Part shown: positions 8,645 to 16,115 of the stretch, in pieces
Numbering within the stretch: the first letter of the stretch is position 1
Layout of the letters: each line of letters starts with the position of its first letter
Source: Ruegeria sp. ANG-R
GTDB taxonomy: Bacteria; Pseudomonadota; Alphaproteobacteria; Rhodobacterales; Rhodobacteraceae
Assembly (NCBI RefSeq): GCF_000813985.1
Contig: NZ_JWLJ01000001.1
Coordinates: 856,453-920,452, forward strand
DNA length: 64,000 nucleotides
Direction of reading: 5' to 3'
The notes under the pieces: model-generated
The model's database searches: none
What the model was told of the DNA's origin: nothing
What the model saw: only the letters and a program-made list of their open reading frames with translations
Position numbers and translations under genes: made by a program

Positions 8645-8959
8645 TCAGGCCCGGGGCTGCGGGGAGGATTCCTGTTTGCCGTGGGCATAGTTGGACGGAC
8701 CAGTCCGGCGGAAATCCTCCCGGAAGTGGGTGGGTTCGGGGCCGTTATCTCCGGCTACGGCATCGGCCAGATAGGCACCGACGATCTTGTTCGCCTGACG
8801 CGCGGCATCCAGCAGGCGCACCTGTGCGTGGGCCTCGTCCGTGATCAGCTCGGCCTCAGACAGTTCGCGCGACCAGCGGTCATCTTCGGTTTGGTAAATC
8901 ACGTCGCCTTCAAGCAGGTCGTTGGCGGTGACGACTTTGGGGGTAAAAGCGCGGGCCAT
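8645..8959 (-). CDS. DUF2849 protein, first gene of the cys cluster
   Basis: A 104-residue protein beginning MARAFTPKVVTANDLLEGDV, matching DUF2849, a small alphaproteobacterial family linked to sulfite reductase operons. AAGGAG lies eight bases before the start. It is 66 bases upstream of cysI on the same strand and opens the operon. No catalytic residues can be named. In related genomes, from memory, a siroheme synthase gene often precedes it; here the upstream space is a promoter region shared with an Lrp-type gene instead. Confidence 0.8.
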   Translation of the reverse strand: MARAFTPKVVTANDLLEGDVIYQTEDDRWSRELSEAELITDEAHAQVRLLDAARQANKIVGAYLADAVAGDNGPEPTHFREDFRRTGPSNYAHGKQESSPQPRA

Positions 8960-9204
8960 CAGGCAAACTCCTTATTGAAAACCGAGGCTCGTGCAGGCAG
9001 TGCACAGCCTGGGCGAAGCCGGGCCTGATAAGTGCGTGTTCTTGATTGTTTGACCTGCATCGGATCATCTCGTGGCTGAATTGACTTGAATGCCAATATA
9101 GGAAATATTCCCGCCAAATCGCCATATGCGCCAGCAAATAAGGATATATGTTCTAAGGATGGCGGCTGGTGGAACCTGCGTCCTGAATTGGAAGGAAAAT
9201 TGGA

Positions 9205-9684
9205 ATGTCGGTGCGGATAGATGACACGGATCGGAAAATTCTAGCCGAGCTGCAACGGGATGCGAGCCAGTCGCTTGACGAGATTGCAGCCCGTGTCGGG
9301 AGCTCGAAGACCCCGGTTTGGAATCGCATCCGCAAGCTGAAAGGGGCGGGGGTCATCGGTCAGCAGACCGTATTGCTGGACGCCGAGGCGCTGGGGTTCG
9401 AGGCCACGTTCTTTGTTCTGATCCGCACGTCCGAACACGAGGCGGAGTGGCAGCAGAAATTCCTGAAAGCCTTGCGGGATCGACCAGAGGTGCAGGAAGC
9501 CCATCGGCTTGCCGGTGACATTGATTACATTCTGAAAGTCAGGGTTAAGAACGCGCGTGCCTATGATGCATTTTATCAGGCGTTGATCTCGGAGGTGCGG
9601 GTGCACAACGTAACCGCATTACTCTCGATGGAAGAGATCAAATCGACCACGATGCTGCCTTTAAGATCAGCCGAAGTTGGGTGA
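9205..9684 (+). CDS. Lrp/AsnC family transcriptional regulator
   Basis: The 159-residue protein has the full Lrp layout: helix-turn-helix (residues 5-60, SLDEIAARVGSSKTPVWNRI) and a C-terminal RAM ligand-binding domain (about 65-150) with AGDIDYILKVRVKN, the usual effector-loop segment. AAGGA lies before ATG 9205. It diverges from the cys cluster across 245 bases, which suggests control of sulfate assimilation in response to an amino acid such as cysteine; that is inferred from position. A GGAA-ATA-TTCC palindrome at 9101-9111 in the gap is a possible site. Confidence 0.9.
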   Translation: MSVRIDDTDRKILAELQRDASQSLDEIAARVGSSKTPVWNRIRKLKGAGVIGQQTVLLDAEALGFEATFFVLIRTSEHEAEWQQKFLKALRDRPEVQEAHRLAGDIDYILKVRVKNARAYDAFYQALISEVRVHNVTALLSMEEIKSTTMLPLRSAEVG

Positions 9685-9692
9685 CGCAGGTT

Positions 9693-9760
9693 CGGGGGCT
9701 CTGCCCCCGCCGCCCAAGGGCGACTCCCCCGGGATATTTGAGGCCAGATGAAGAGCGGGG
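9693..9760 (+). repeat. Hairpin plus conserved core intergenic element, copy 2
   Basis: CGGGGGC/GCCCCCG (9693-9709, loop TCT) is followed by CTCCCCCGGGATATTT, then AGGCCAGATGAAGAGCGGGG (9724-9760). The core agrees with copy 1 at nearly every base, while the hairpin arms differ. It starts nine bases after the Lrp stop and ends exactly at the P450 stop codon, so it may also serve as the 3' end signal for one or both convergent genes. Confidence 0.65.
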
Positions 9761-10942
9761 TCAGGTTTCAATCATGAGTTTGCTCAGGCCATGAAAGTGA
9801 TAGCTGTCCGAATACTGCGGTTCTTCGGTAAGTATCAGGTTTGGGCATCGCTTGAACAGGGTTGGAAGCGCAATCCGCATTTCGAGGCGCGCCAGCGGGG
9901 CACCGACGCAGAAATGCAGGCCACCACCGAAGCTGGTGTTGGCCTGCATGTCCCGCATCGGCTCGAAGATATTGGGGTGGCGCCAGACAGCGGGGTCACG
10001 GTTGGCGGCCCCCAGAAGCAGCGCGACTTCGTCGCCGCGCGCGAAGCGGTGCCCGCAGATTTCGACCTCCTCATAGGCGTAACGCCTGAACATGTGTAGT
10101 GGCGGATCAAAACGCAGGATTTCTTCGACAACCTTGTCGACACTCCCGGGGTTCAGTAATTGCTGTTTCATTCCCGTGGCGAGCACTGTCTTCACGCCGT
10201 TGCCGATGGCGTGCACCGTCGCTTCGTGCCCGGCGTTGAGCAACAGGATGCAGGTTGTGATCAATTCATCCCGCGAGAGTTTCTCGCCGTCTTCTTCGGC
10301 AGCGATCAATCGGGTTATCAGATCGTCGCGCGGGTCCCTTCGGCGTATCGCGATGTAGTCTTCGAGATAGGTCGTGAAGTCTTGCGTGGCGCGGACGGCG
10401 GCGTCTTCGATCTGTCGGGTCCGGTTTGCCTGATACATTGCCACCATCGCGTGCGACCAGTGCAGCAGCTGCGGCGCCATTTGTTCAGGGACACCCAGCA
10501 GGCGGCAGATCGTGACAACAGGAACCTGCGTGCAATATGCCTGCAGCAGATCGAACGGGCGATTGGGGAATTTATCGATCAACTCGTTGCAGAGTTGTTC
10601 GGTAGACGAGGCCAGAGCGGCGATGGCGCGGGATGTGAACGCCCGCAGGACCAGAGACCGCAGCCGCGTGTGTCGGGGTGGTTCAAGTTCCAGCATCGAA
10701 TGTGCCTCGACCGCAAGCCAGGGTGCAAGATGACGGGGGCCGGGTTCGGCGAGTTCCGCTGGCATTTCGCGCCCGAAGCGCCGATCGCGGAGCATCGCGT
10801 GCACCGCATTGTATGAAACGGCTGCAACCAGCCCGTAATCTTGCCAGTAAAACAGATCGCCATCTTGGCGAGCGCCGTCGTAAAACGGGTAAGGGTTCTG
10901 CACAAATGACGGTTCGGTCGGAGATTGGGACAGCGTCTTCAT
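9761..10942 (-). CDS. Cytochrome P450
   Basis: A soluble bacterial P450 of 393 residues. The I-helix oxygen motif is LNAGHEAT, the K-helix ExxR is EILRFDPP, and the heme-thiolate loop FGGGLHFCVGAPLAR carries the axial cysteine. It would hydroxylate a small molecule using a separate ferredoxin system that is not adjacent. The start is uncertain: ATG 10942 gives MKTLSQSPTEPSFVQNPYPF, like related proteins, while ATG 10957 and TTG 10978 are further upstream in frame. It diverges from dctB. The substrate is unknown. Confidence 0.9.
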   Translation of the reverse strand: MKTLSQSPTEPSFVQNPYPFYDGARQDGDLFYWQDYGLVAAVSYNAVHAMLRDRRFGREMPAELAEPGPRHLAPWLAVEAHSMLELEPPRHTRLRSLVLRAFTSRAIAALASSTEQLCNELIDKFPNRPFDLLQAYCTQVPVVTICRLLGVPEQMAPQLLHWSHAMVAMYQANRTRQIEDAAVRATQDFTTYLEDYIAIRRRDPRDDLITRLIAAEEDGEKLSRDELITTCILLLNAGHEATVHAIGNGVKTVLATGMKQQLLNPGSVDKVVEEILRFDPPLHMFRRYAYEEVEICGHRFARGDEVALLLGAANRDPAVWRHPNIFEPMRDMQANTSFGGGLHFCVGAPLARLEMRIALPTLFKRCPNLILTEEPQYSDSYHFHGLSKLMIET

Positions 10943-10989
10943 GCTGTGCAGACTTGCCATGGGCGGCGCTGAATGCAAGACCCTAGGGG

Positions 10990-12723
10990 ATGCAACGGGT
11001 TTGGATCATTATCGGTTTCCTGTGTGCAGTCGGTCTGCTGTCGGCGGCTGTCTGGACTTATGGCTATCGTCAGGCCTTGTCGCAGCTGAGCGAAAAGGCT
11101 GAGGCGGATCTGGAACTTGCAGCCGACCGTCTGAGCACTCAGATGCAGGTCTATCAGGAAGTGGCTGCTCTGATGGCGGACCATCCCGCGCTGCGGGCGC
11201 TTGAGACGCGGGCGCAGCGGCAGGCGGCCCGGAGGGTGCTGCTGGACGTGACCGACAAGACGGCGGCGGTTAACGTGATGTATCTGGATGTGGACGGTCA
11301 GGTTCTGGCTGCGGCACAACCGGTCGCGCAGCATAACATGTCCGGGCATCCCGCCTTTGAGCGCGCCATGCAAGGCGCCTTGGGGAGCGCGCATGGTGTC
11401 CGGGATGCGGGTAATGATCGCATCTATTCTTATGCCGCTCCGGCCTTTGGTGAATCGGGGCAGATTCAGGGTGCTTTGATGGTCATCGCCGACGTGCAGG
11501 ATGTGGAGCAAACTTGGCGTGGCAGCACAGACACGGTGTTTTTCATTGATGCAGATGGGGTCGTCTTTATTTCGAACCGTTCGGATCTGCTACTCTGGCG
11601 CCGCGCAAGCGGGCAGCAGGGGCTGATGTCGCCGGAAGGTGAGAATGTCGATTTCGCCGCGACGCGGGTTGCGGGGTTTGAGGTTTGGGAGCTTAACTGG
11701 GGTCGCTATCTCCCCCGCCGGGCCTTGCATCTGACGCTCGATCTTCCGGTGATTGCGATGACGGCAGAAATGCTGGTTGATGTGGCCCCTGCACGGCGTT
11801 TGGCGTGGTTGCAGGCGGCGGCGGTGGCGGCCATTTGCTTCGCGTTCGGCGCATTACTGTTTCTGGCCTCGGAACGGCGGCGGACGCTGGCCGACGCCAA
11901 CACCGTGCTCGAAAGCCGGGTAGCGCAACGAACCCGCGCACTGACGGCGGCAAACACTGCGTTGCGCCGCGAGGTAGCCGAGCGGCAGGAGGCCGAGGCA
12001 GCGCTCAAGCAGGCTCAGGCCGATCTGGTTCAGGCCGGTAAGCTGAGCGCGTTGGGCAAGATGTCGGCGGGTATCAGCCATGAGTTGAACCAACCGCTGA
12101 TGGCAATTCGGCAGTTCGCCGATAATGGCGCTGCATTTCTGGAGCGCGGCAAAGATGAAAGGGCCGGGGAAAACCTGGGGCGCATTTCGGACATGGCCGC
12201 CCGTATGGCGCGGATTATCAAGAACCTGCGCGCATTTGCCAGAAATGAAAGCGAACCGATGGGGCGGGTCGATCTGGCGCAGGTTTTGAATACCGCCACT
12301 GAGCTTGCCGAGGCGCGGCTGCGGGATGAGAGTATCGAATTGGAGTGGAGGCCGCCGCAGGAGGCGGTTTATGCATGGGGTGGAGAGGTGCGACTGGTGC
12401 AGGTTTTCGTCAACCTGATCAACAATGCCGCGGATGCCATGACCAACCGGCCAATGCGTAAGATCGCGATCAGCCTTACAGAGGGGCAGCGTATCCGTGT
12501 TTCGGTCCGGGACACTGGCCCAGGCATCGAAGATCCTGATCGTGTGTTTGAACCTTTCTACACTACGAAAACGGTTGGTTCGTCTGAAGGAATGGGCTTG
12601 GGGCTGTCGATATCCTACGGTCTGGTTCAGAGCTTTGGGGGTGATATTCGCGGCGCGAATACGGATGACGGGGCAGAATTCACGGTTGAACTGGAACCAT
12701 ATCGGGAGGGCGAGGCGGCATGA
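10990..12723 (+). CDS. dctB: C4-dicarboxylate sensor histidine kinase (DctB-like)
   Basis: The 577-residue membrane kinase has a first transmembrane helix at 4-21, a periplasmic sensing domain to about 270, a second helix near 273-293, a coiled coil (about 297-350), the H-box GISHELNQPL with phospho-acceptor His364, and the N, G1 and G2 boxes of the ATPase domain (NLINNAADAM, VRDTGPGIED, GMGLGLSISYG). GISHELNQPL with a double-helix periplasmic sensor is the DctB pattern. Its stop overlaps dctD by four bases. It probably senses succinate, malate or fumarate outside the cell and phosphorylates DctD. Confidence 0.88.
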   Translation: MQRVWIIIGFLCAVGLLSAAVWTYGYRQALSQLSEKAEADLELAADRLSTQMQVYQEVAALMADHPALRALETRAQRQAARRVLLDVTDKTAAVNVMYLDVDGQVLAAAQPVAQHNMSGHPAFERAMQGALGSAHGVRDAGNDRIYSYAAPAFGESGQIQGALMVIADVQDVEQTWRGSTDTVFFIDADGVVFISNRSDLLLWRRASGQQGLMSPEGENVDFAATRVAGFEVWELNWGRYLPRRALHLTLDLPVIAMTAEMLVDVAPARRLAWLQAAAVAAICFAFGALLFLASERRRTLADANTVLESRVAQRTRALTAANTALRREVAERQEAEAALKQAQADLVQAGKLSALGKMSAGISHELNQPLMAIRQFADNGAAFLERGKDERAGENLGRISDMAARMARIIKNLRAFARNESEPMGRVDLAQVLNTATELAEARLRDESIELEWRPPQEAVYAWGGEVRLVQVFVNLINNAADAMTNRPMRKIAISLTEGQRIRVSVRDTGPGIEDPDRVFEPFYTTKTVGSSEGMGLGLSISYGLVQSFGGDIRGANTDDGAEFTVELEPYREGEAA

Positions 12724-13949
12724 TCCGAAAAGTGCTTTTGGTCGATGACGATGCCGCTGTGCGCGAGGCGTTGGCACAGACCCTCGAACTGGCTGAATAT
12801 GAACCTGTGTCGGCTGGATCATTTGTTGCGGCGAAGGATCATATCCGGCGTGAGTTTGACGGAGTGATCATCTCGGATATCCGGATGCCGGGGCGGGACG
12901 GGTTTCATCTGTTGGCCTATGCGCGCGAGATCGATCCCGAGTTGCCAGTCATCTTGCTGACCGGTGAAGGAGACATACCGATGGCCGTACAGGCCATGGG
13001 GCAAGGGGCTTTTGATTTTCTCGAAAAACCCTGTGCTGCGGCTGATCTTCTGGCGGTTCTGGAACGCGCCTTTGCCGCACGGGTAGAGGTTCTGCATGAT
13101 CGGGAGCAAAGACGCGAGCTTGAACGGGGTGATCCGGCGGCACGGATGCTGTTCGGACTGTCAGAGCAGGCAGAAACCCTGCGGGAGCGTGTCCGTAATG
13201 TGGCGCCAACGCGCGCAGAAGTTTTGGTGACCGGACCGGCCGGCAGCGGGATTTCCAAAGTGGCCGAAGTTGTTCATCTGATGTCTCCGGTCGGGCAGGG
13301 GCCGTTTGTCAAACGTCCGGCATCCAGCCTCCAGCCAGAGGATTTGCTGCGCGTTTGTGAGGATGCGGCGGGCGGATCTTTGTTTCTGGATGAGGTTTCG
13401 GCGATGGCGGACACCACGCAGTACGCCGCGCTGGAACTGATCGAACAGGGGACAGAGGCACGCATTATCGCGGGAACTACCGCCGATCTGTCGGCGCTTT
13501 CCGCGCAGGGGCAGTTCAATGCGGATCTTTTCTATCGTCTGGATGTCATGCGGGTGCGCATTCCTGCGCTTTCAGAACGCCCCGAAGACATTCCCGTCAT
13601 TTTCCGACGCTACGTGGCGCAAGCGGCGGAACAAGCCGGTATCGCCGAGCCTGAGGTTACACCGGATCACCTCGCCGCGCTGATGGCTCAGGATTGGCCC
13701 GGAAATGCCCGATCTTTGATGTCTGCAGCCATGAGGTTCGTACTGGGAATGCCGGAAGAGGTGGCGCAGGCATCGGATCAGGGCCTGAGCGAACAACTGG
13801 CGCGGGTTGAGCGGTCTCTTCTGATCGCAGCGCTGGGACGCCACAATGGCAAAGCCGCTGAGGCGGCAAAGGCGTTGAAGCTGCCGCGCAAGACGTTCTA
13901 CGATAAGCTGGCCCGCTATCACATTCGACCCGAAGACTATCGGCGCTAA
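12720..13949 (+). CDS. dctD: DctD-type response regulator with degenerate AAA+ domain
   Basis: The 409-residue protein has a receiver domain with acidic pocket DDD (9-11), phosphorylation site Asp53 and Lys103; a central AAA+ domain; and a Fis-type helix-turn-helix (about 365-400). The central domain departs from the NtrC family. The Walker A segment is GPAGSGISK (172-180), with Ile178 where the catalytic Lys should be, and the space between Walker A and Walker B (GGSLFLDE) is roughly 20 residues short, with no GAFTGA loop. Walker B and WPGNARSL are kept. It is therefore unlikely to drive sigma-54 polymerase and may act on sigma-70, as Rhodobacter capsulatus NtrC does. Confidence 0.88.
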   Translation: MIRKVLLVDDDAAVREALAQTLELAEYEPVSAGSFVAAKDHIRREFDGVIISDIRMPGRDGFHLLAYAREIDPELPVILLTGEGDIPMAVQAMGQGAFDFLEKPCAAADLLAVLERAFAARVEVLHDREQRRELERGDPAARMLFGLSEQAETLRERVRNVAPTRAEVLVTGPAGSGISKVAEVVHLMSPVGQGPFVKRPASSLQPEDLLRVCEDAAGGSLFLDEVSAMADTTQYAALELIEQGTEARIIAGTTADLSALSAQGQFNADLFYRLDVMRVRIPALSERPEDIPVIFRRYVAQAAEQAGIAEPEVTPDHLAALMAQDWPGNARSLMSAAMRFVLGMPEEVAQASDQGLSEQLARVERSLLIAALGRHNGKAAEAAKALKLPRKTFYDKLARYHIRPEDYRR

Positions 13950-14006
13950 CGAATTGCTCCCGCCCGTTTTGCCGGTATTTGCATACCGTCAGAACCGTTG
14001 GGCTGG

Positions 14007-14028
14007 GCAGCCTGCCCAGGCAGGCTGC
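14007..14028 (+). terminator. Hairpin after dctD
   Basis: GCAGCCTGCC and GGCAGGCTGC are a perfect 10-bp inverted repeat with a two-base spacer, 58 bases after the dctD stop. A poly-T tract is missing, so termination is uncertain. Confidence 0.45.
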
Positions 14029-14077
14029 GGTTATGTGTTGTCTGACAGGAGCGATTCGTCCGAGGCGATTCGAATTT

Positions 14078-14095
14078 TGTGCGGAAACCCGCACA
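14078..14095 (+). promoter_or_regulatory. Probable DctD operator, site 1
   Basis: TGTGCGG-AAAC-CCGCACA is a perfect 7-4-7 palindrome upstream of dctP. With site 2 it forms a pair whose centres are 32 bases apart, about three helical turns, a common layout for cooperative dimers. From memory, rhizobial DctD sites upstream of dctA have a closely similar TGTGCG...CGCACA form. Confidence 0.7.
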
Positions 14096-14109
14096 TGGCG
14101 ATGTTTGTC

Positions 14110-14127
14110 TGTGCGGATATTCGCACA
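14110..14127 (+). promoter_or_regulatory. Probable DctD operator, site 2
   Basis: TGTGCGG-ATAT-TCGCACA repeats site 1 with a single G/T mismatch in the arms. It lies in the same face of the helix as site 1. Confidence 0.7.
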
Positions 14128-14200
14128 ACAGATCGTCAGCCTGCGTGGCGGCTTGCGCCTTGAATCATTTAATATTTTGAAAAAAATAGGAAATTTCAAT

Positions 14201-14254
14201 TTCACTCAGCGAGTGAACAAAATGTTGAGAGTGAAGTGCCGATTCGGTTCACTC
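14201..14254 (+). promoter_or_regulatory. Nested GAGTGAA inverted repeats
   Basis: TTCACTC-AGC-GAGTGAA (14201-14217) is a perfect 7-3-7 palindrome. A second pair, GAGTGAA (14229-14235) and TTCACTC (14248-14254), follows with a 12-base spacer. The same heptamer thus occurs four times in 54 bases between the likely promoter and dctP. It may be an operator for a second regulator or an RNA structure in the leader. Confidence 0.5.
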
Positions 14255-14319
14255 CGCATCATACGGCGCTGATCCCGCGCCCGATGGAAGTTTTAGTGAA
14301 GTCTGGGAGGAAATGACTG

Positions 14320-15321
14320 ATGAAATTCCTGGCAACAGCCGCGACTGCGCTTGCGCTTACTGTCACCGCCACGGCCGGCATGGCCGCCTGTGATGATGGC
14401 GAGATTGTCGTCAAGTTCGCGCATGTGACGAACACTGACAAGCACCCCAAAGGCATCGCCGCCTCGCTGTTGGAGCAGCGCGTCAACGATGAGATGAACG
14501 GTGTGATGTGCATGGAGGTTTATCCGAACTCGACCCTCTATAATGATGACAAAGTGCTGGAGGCGATGCTGCAGGGCGACGTGCAGCTGGCCGCGCCGTC
14601 GCTGTCGAAGTTCGAAAAGTTCACCAAGCAGTTCCGTCTGTTCGACTTGCCCTTCATGTTCAAGAACATCGATGCAGTGGATGCGTTCCAGGCTTCGGCG
14701 GACGGTCAGGCGATGAAGGACAGTATGCAGCGCCGTGGCCTGCAGGGGCTGGCGTTTTGGCATAACGGCATGAAGCAGATGTCCGCGAATAAGCCGTTGG
14801 AAGATCCTTCGGATGCGAATGGCCTGAAGTTCCGCGTTCAGTCGTCGGACGTTCTGGTCGCTCAGATGGAAGCCATCGGTGGCAGCCCACAGAAAATGGC
14901 GTTCTCGGAAGTGTACGGCGCGCTGCAACAGGGCGTTGTGGACGGGCAGGAAAACACCTGGTCGAACATTTACGGCAAGAAGTTCTTCGAGGTACAGGAC
15001 GGGATCACAGAGACCAACCACGGCATCATCGATTATCTGGTCGTGACCTCGGTTGACTGGCTCGACAGCCTTGATCCCGAAGTGCGCGATCAGTTCCTGA
15101 CGATTCTCGCCGAAGTGACCGAGACCCGTAACAAGGAAGCCTTCACCGTGAATGAAGCCGCGAAAGCATCGATTACAGATGCAGGCGGTATCATTCGGGA
15201 ACTGAACCCCGAGCAGCGCCAGGCCTGGGTCGATGCGATGAAGCCCGTTTGGGACAAGTTCGCCGGTGACGTCGGTCAGGACAAGATCGACGCCGCACAG
15301 GCGATCAACGCCGGGTTCTGA
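14320..15321 (+). CDS. dctP: TRAP transporter substrate-binding protein (DctP)
   Basis: The 333-residue periplasmic protein starts with a signal peptide (MKFLATAATALALTVTATAG, cleaved near AMAAC or before it) and has the DctP fold, with VKFAHVTNTDKHPKG at the N-terminus and the FRVQSSDVLVAQMEAIGG strand that includes the carboxylate-binding Arg. It captures C4-dicarboxylates and delivers them to DctQM. GGGAGGA precedes the start. It is 116 bases ahead of dctQ on the same strand, and the kinase and regulator lie directly upstream, which supports a dicarboxylate rather than another organic acid. Confidence 0.92.
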   Translation: MKFLATAATALALTVTATAGMAACDDGEIVVKFAHVTNTDKHPKGIAASLLEQRVNDEMNGVMCMEVYPNSTLYNDDKVLEAMLQGDVQLAAPSLSKFEKFTKQFRLFDLPFMFKNIDAVDAFQASADGQAMKDSMQRRGLQGLAFWHNGMKQMSANKPLEDPSDANGLKFRVQSSDVLVAQMEAIGGSPQKMAFSEVYGALQQGVVDGQENTWSNIYGKKFFEVQDGITETNHGIIDYLVVTSVDWLDSLDPEVRDQFLTILAEVTETRNKEAFTVNEAAKASITDAGGIIRELNPEQRQAWVDAMKPVWDKFAGDVGQDKIDAAQAINAGF

Positions 15322-15335
15322 TCCCGGTTCAGGCC

Positions 15336-15395
15336 GCGCGTCCGGGGACTGGGGAGTTATGGACGCGCAGGCTGGGCGGGCCTTGATGGCCCGCC
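15336..15395 (+). other. Two stem-loops between dctP and dctQ
   Basis: GCGCGTCC (15336-15343) pairs with GGACGCGC (15361-15368), and GGCGGGCC (15375-15382) with GGCCCGCC (15388-15395). Neither has a T tract. Stable hairpins after a binding-protein gene commonly protect its mRNA and lower expression of the membrane genes that follow. Confidence 0.55.
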
Positions 15396-15437
15396 ACACT
15401 CCCTCCACTCTCATCACAAAAATGCGGGGACAGAGAG

Positions 15438-16115
15438 ATGTCTGGTGCGAAACCCGGCCAAGGCGGGCTGGTCGACCATATCGAAGAAACCATGATTGCG
15501 TGCCTTTTGGGTCTGATGACGATTGTCACCTTCGCCAATGTGATTGCGCGGTTCGTGTTTAACTCCAACATTCTTTGGGCGCTGGAACTGACGGTATTCA
15601 CCTTTGGTTGGTTGGTACTTCTGGGTGCATCTTATGCCGTAAAGAAGCACGCGCATCTGGGTGTTGATGCGATCCTGAACATGCTGGCCCCAGCGCCGCG
15701 CCGGATACTGGCATTGGTGGCGGTGGCCTGTTGTCTGGTGTTCTCGTTGCTGTTGCTCAAGGGGTCATATGACTATTGGGCGGTGTTTGCCGACTTGCCG
15801 CCGACCTCGGGCCGGTGGTTCCCGACCGGCTTCGATACCGGCGCCCGCAGCCAGAGCTTCTATGAAGTCGACGACATCCCCATGATCGCGCCGCTGCGGT
15901 TTCTGGAAGACCTGATCAATTATGGCGAGGGGTATGAAAAGCTGCCCAAAGTTGTGCCTTATCTGGTTTTGCCCGTTTCAATGCTGCTGTTGGTGATCCG
16001 GTTCGTGCAGGCCGGGCTTCAGATATGGCGCGGCGAGGCCGACCGCATCGTAGCCAGCCACGAAGTTGAGGACGAAATCGAAGAAGTCCGCGCGCAGCAG
16101 GGAGAGCATGACTGA
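15438..16115 (+). CDS. dctQ: TRAP transporter small permease (DctQ)
   Basis: The 225-residue membrane protein has the four-helix DctQ pattern: IEETMIACLLGLMTIVTFAN, LTVFTFGWLVLLGASYAVKK, ILALVAVACCLVFSLLLLKG and YLVLPVSMLLLVIRFVQAGL. An insert of about 60 residues between helices three and four makes it longer than the usual 160-180. It partners DctM. Its stop shares one base with the dctM start (TGATG). Confidence 0.9.
   Translation: MSGAKPGQGGLVDHIEETMIACLLGLMTIVTFANVIARFVFNSNILWALELTVFTFGWLVLLGASYAVKKHAHLGVDAILNMLAPAPRRILALVAVACCLVFSLLLLKGSYDYWAVFADLPPTSGRWFPTGFDTGARSQSFYEVDDIPMIAPLRFLEDLINYGEGYEKLPKVVPYLVLPVSMLLLVIRFVQAGLQIWRGEADRIVASHEVEDEIEEVRAQQGEHD

Larger units (their letters stand above)
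13950..14319 (+). promoter_or_regulatory. dctD-dctP intergenic control region
   Basis: This 370-base gap holds, in order: a 10-bp inverted repeat (14007-14028), two 18-bp palindromes (14078-14095 and 14110-14127), an AT-rich stretch (14160-14200) fit for a promoter, two GAGTGAA inverted repeats (14201-14254), and a GGGAGGA ribosome site before dctP. I searched for a sigma-54 site (GG-N10-GC) and found none that is convincing. TTGAAT at 14160 with AAAATA about 17 bases on is a weak sigma-70 candidate. Confidence 0.6.

Noticed and set aside
14128..14319. A sigma-54 promoter for dctP
   Set aside because: TGGC and TTGC words occur near 14146-14158, but no GG-N10-GC spacing fits the consensus.
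14293..15417. A 374-codon minus-strand frame opposite dctP
   Set aside because: The same shadow effect; dctP has a signal peptide, a ribosome site and a clear family match.
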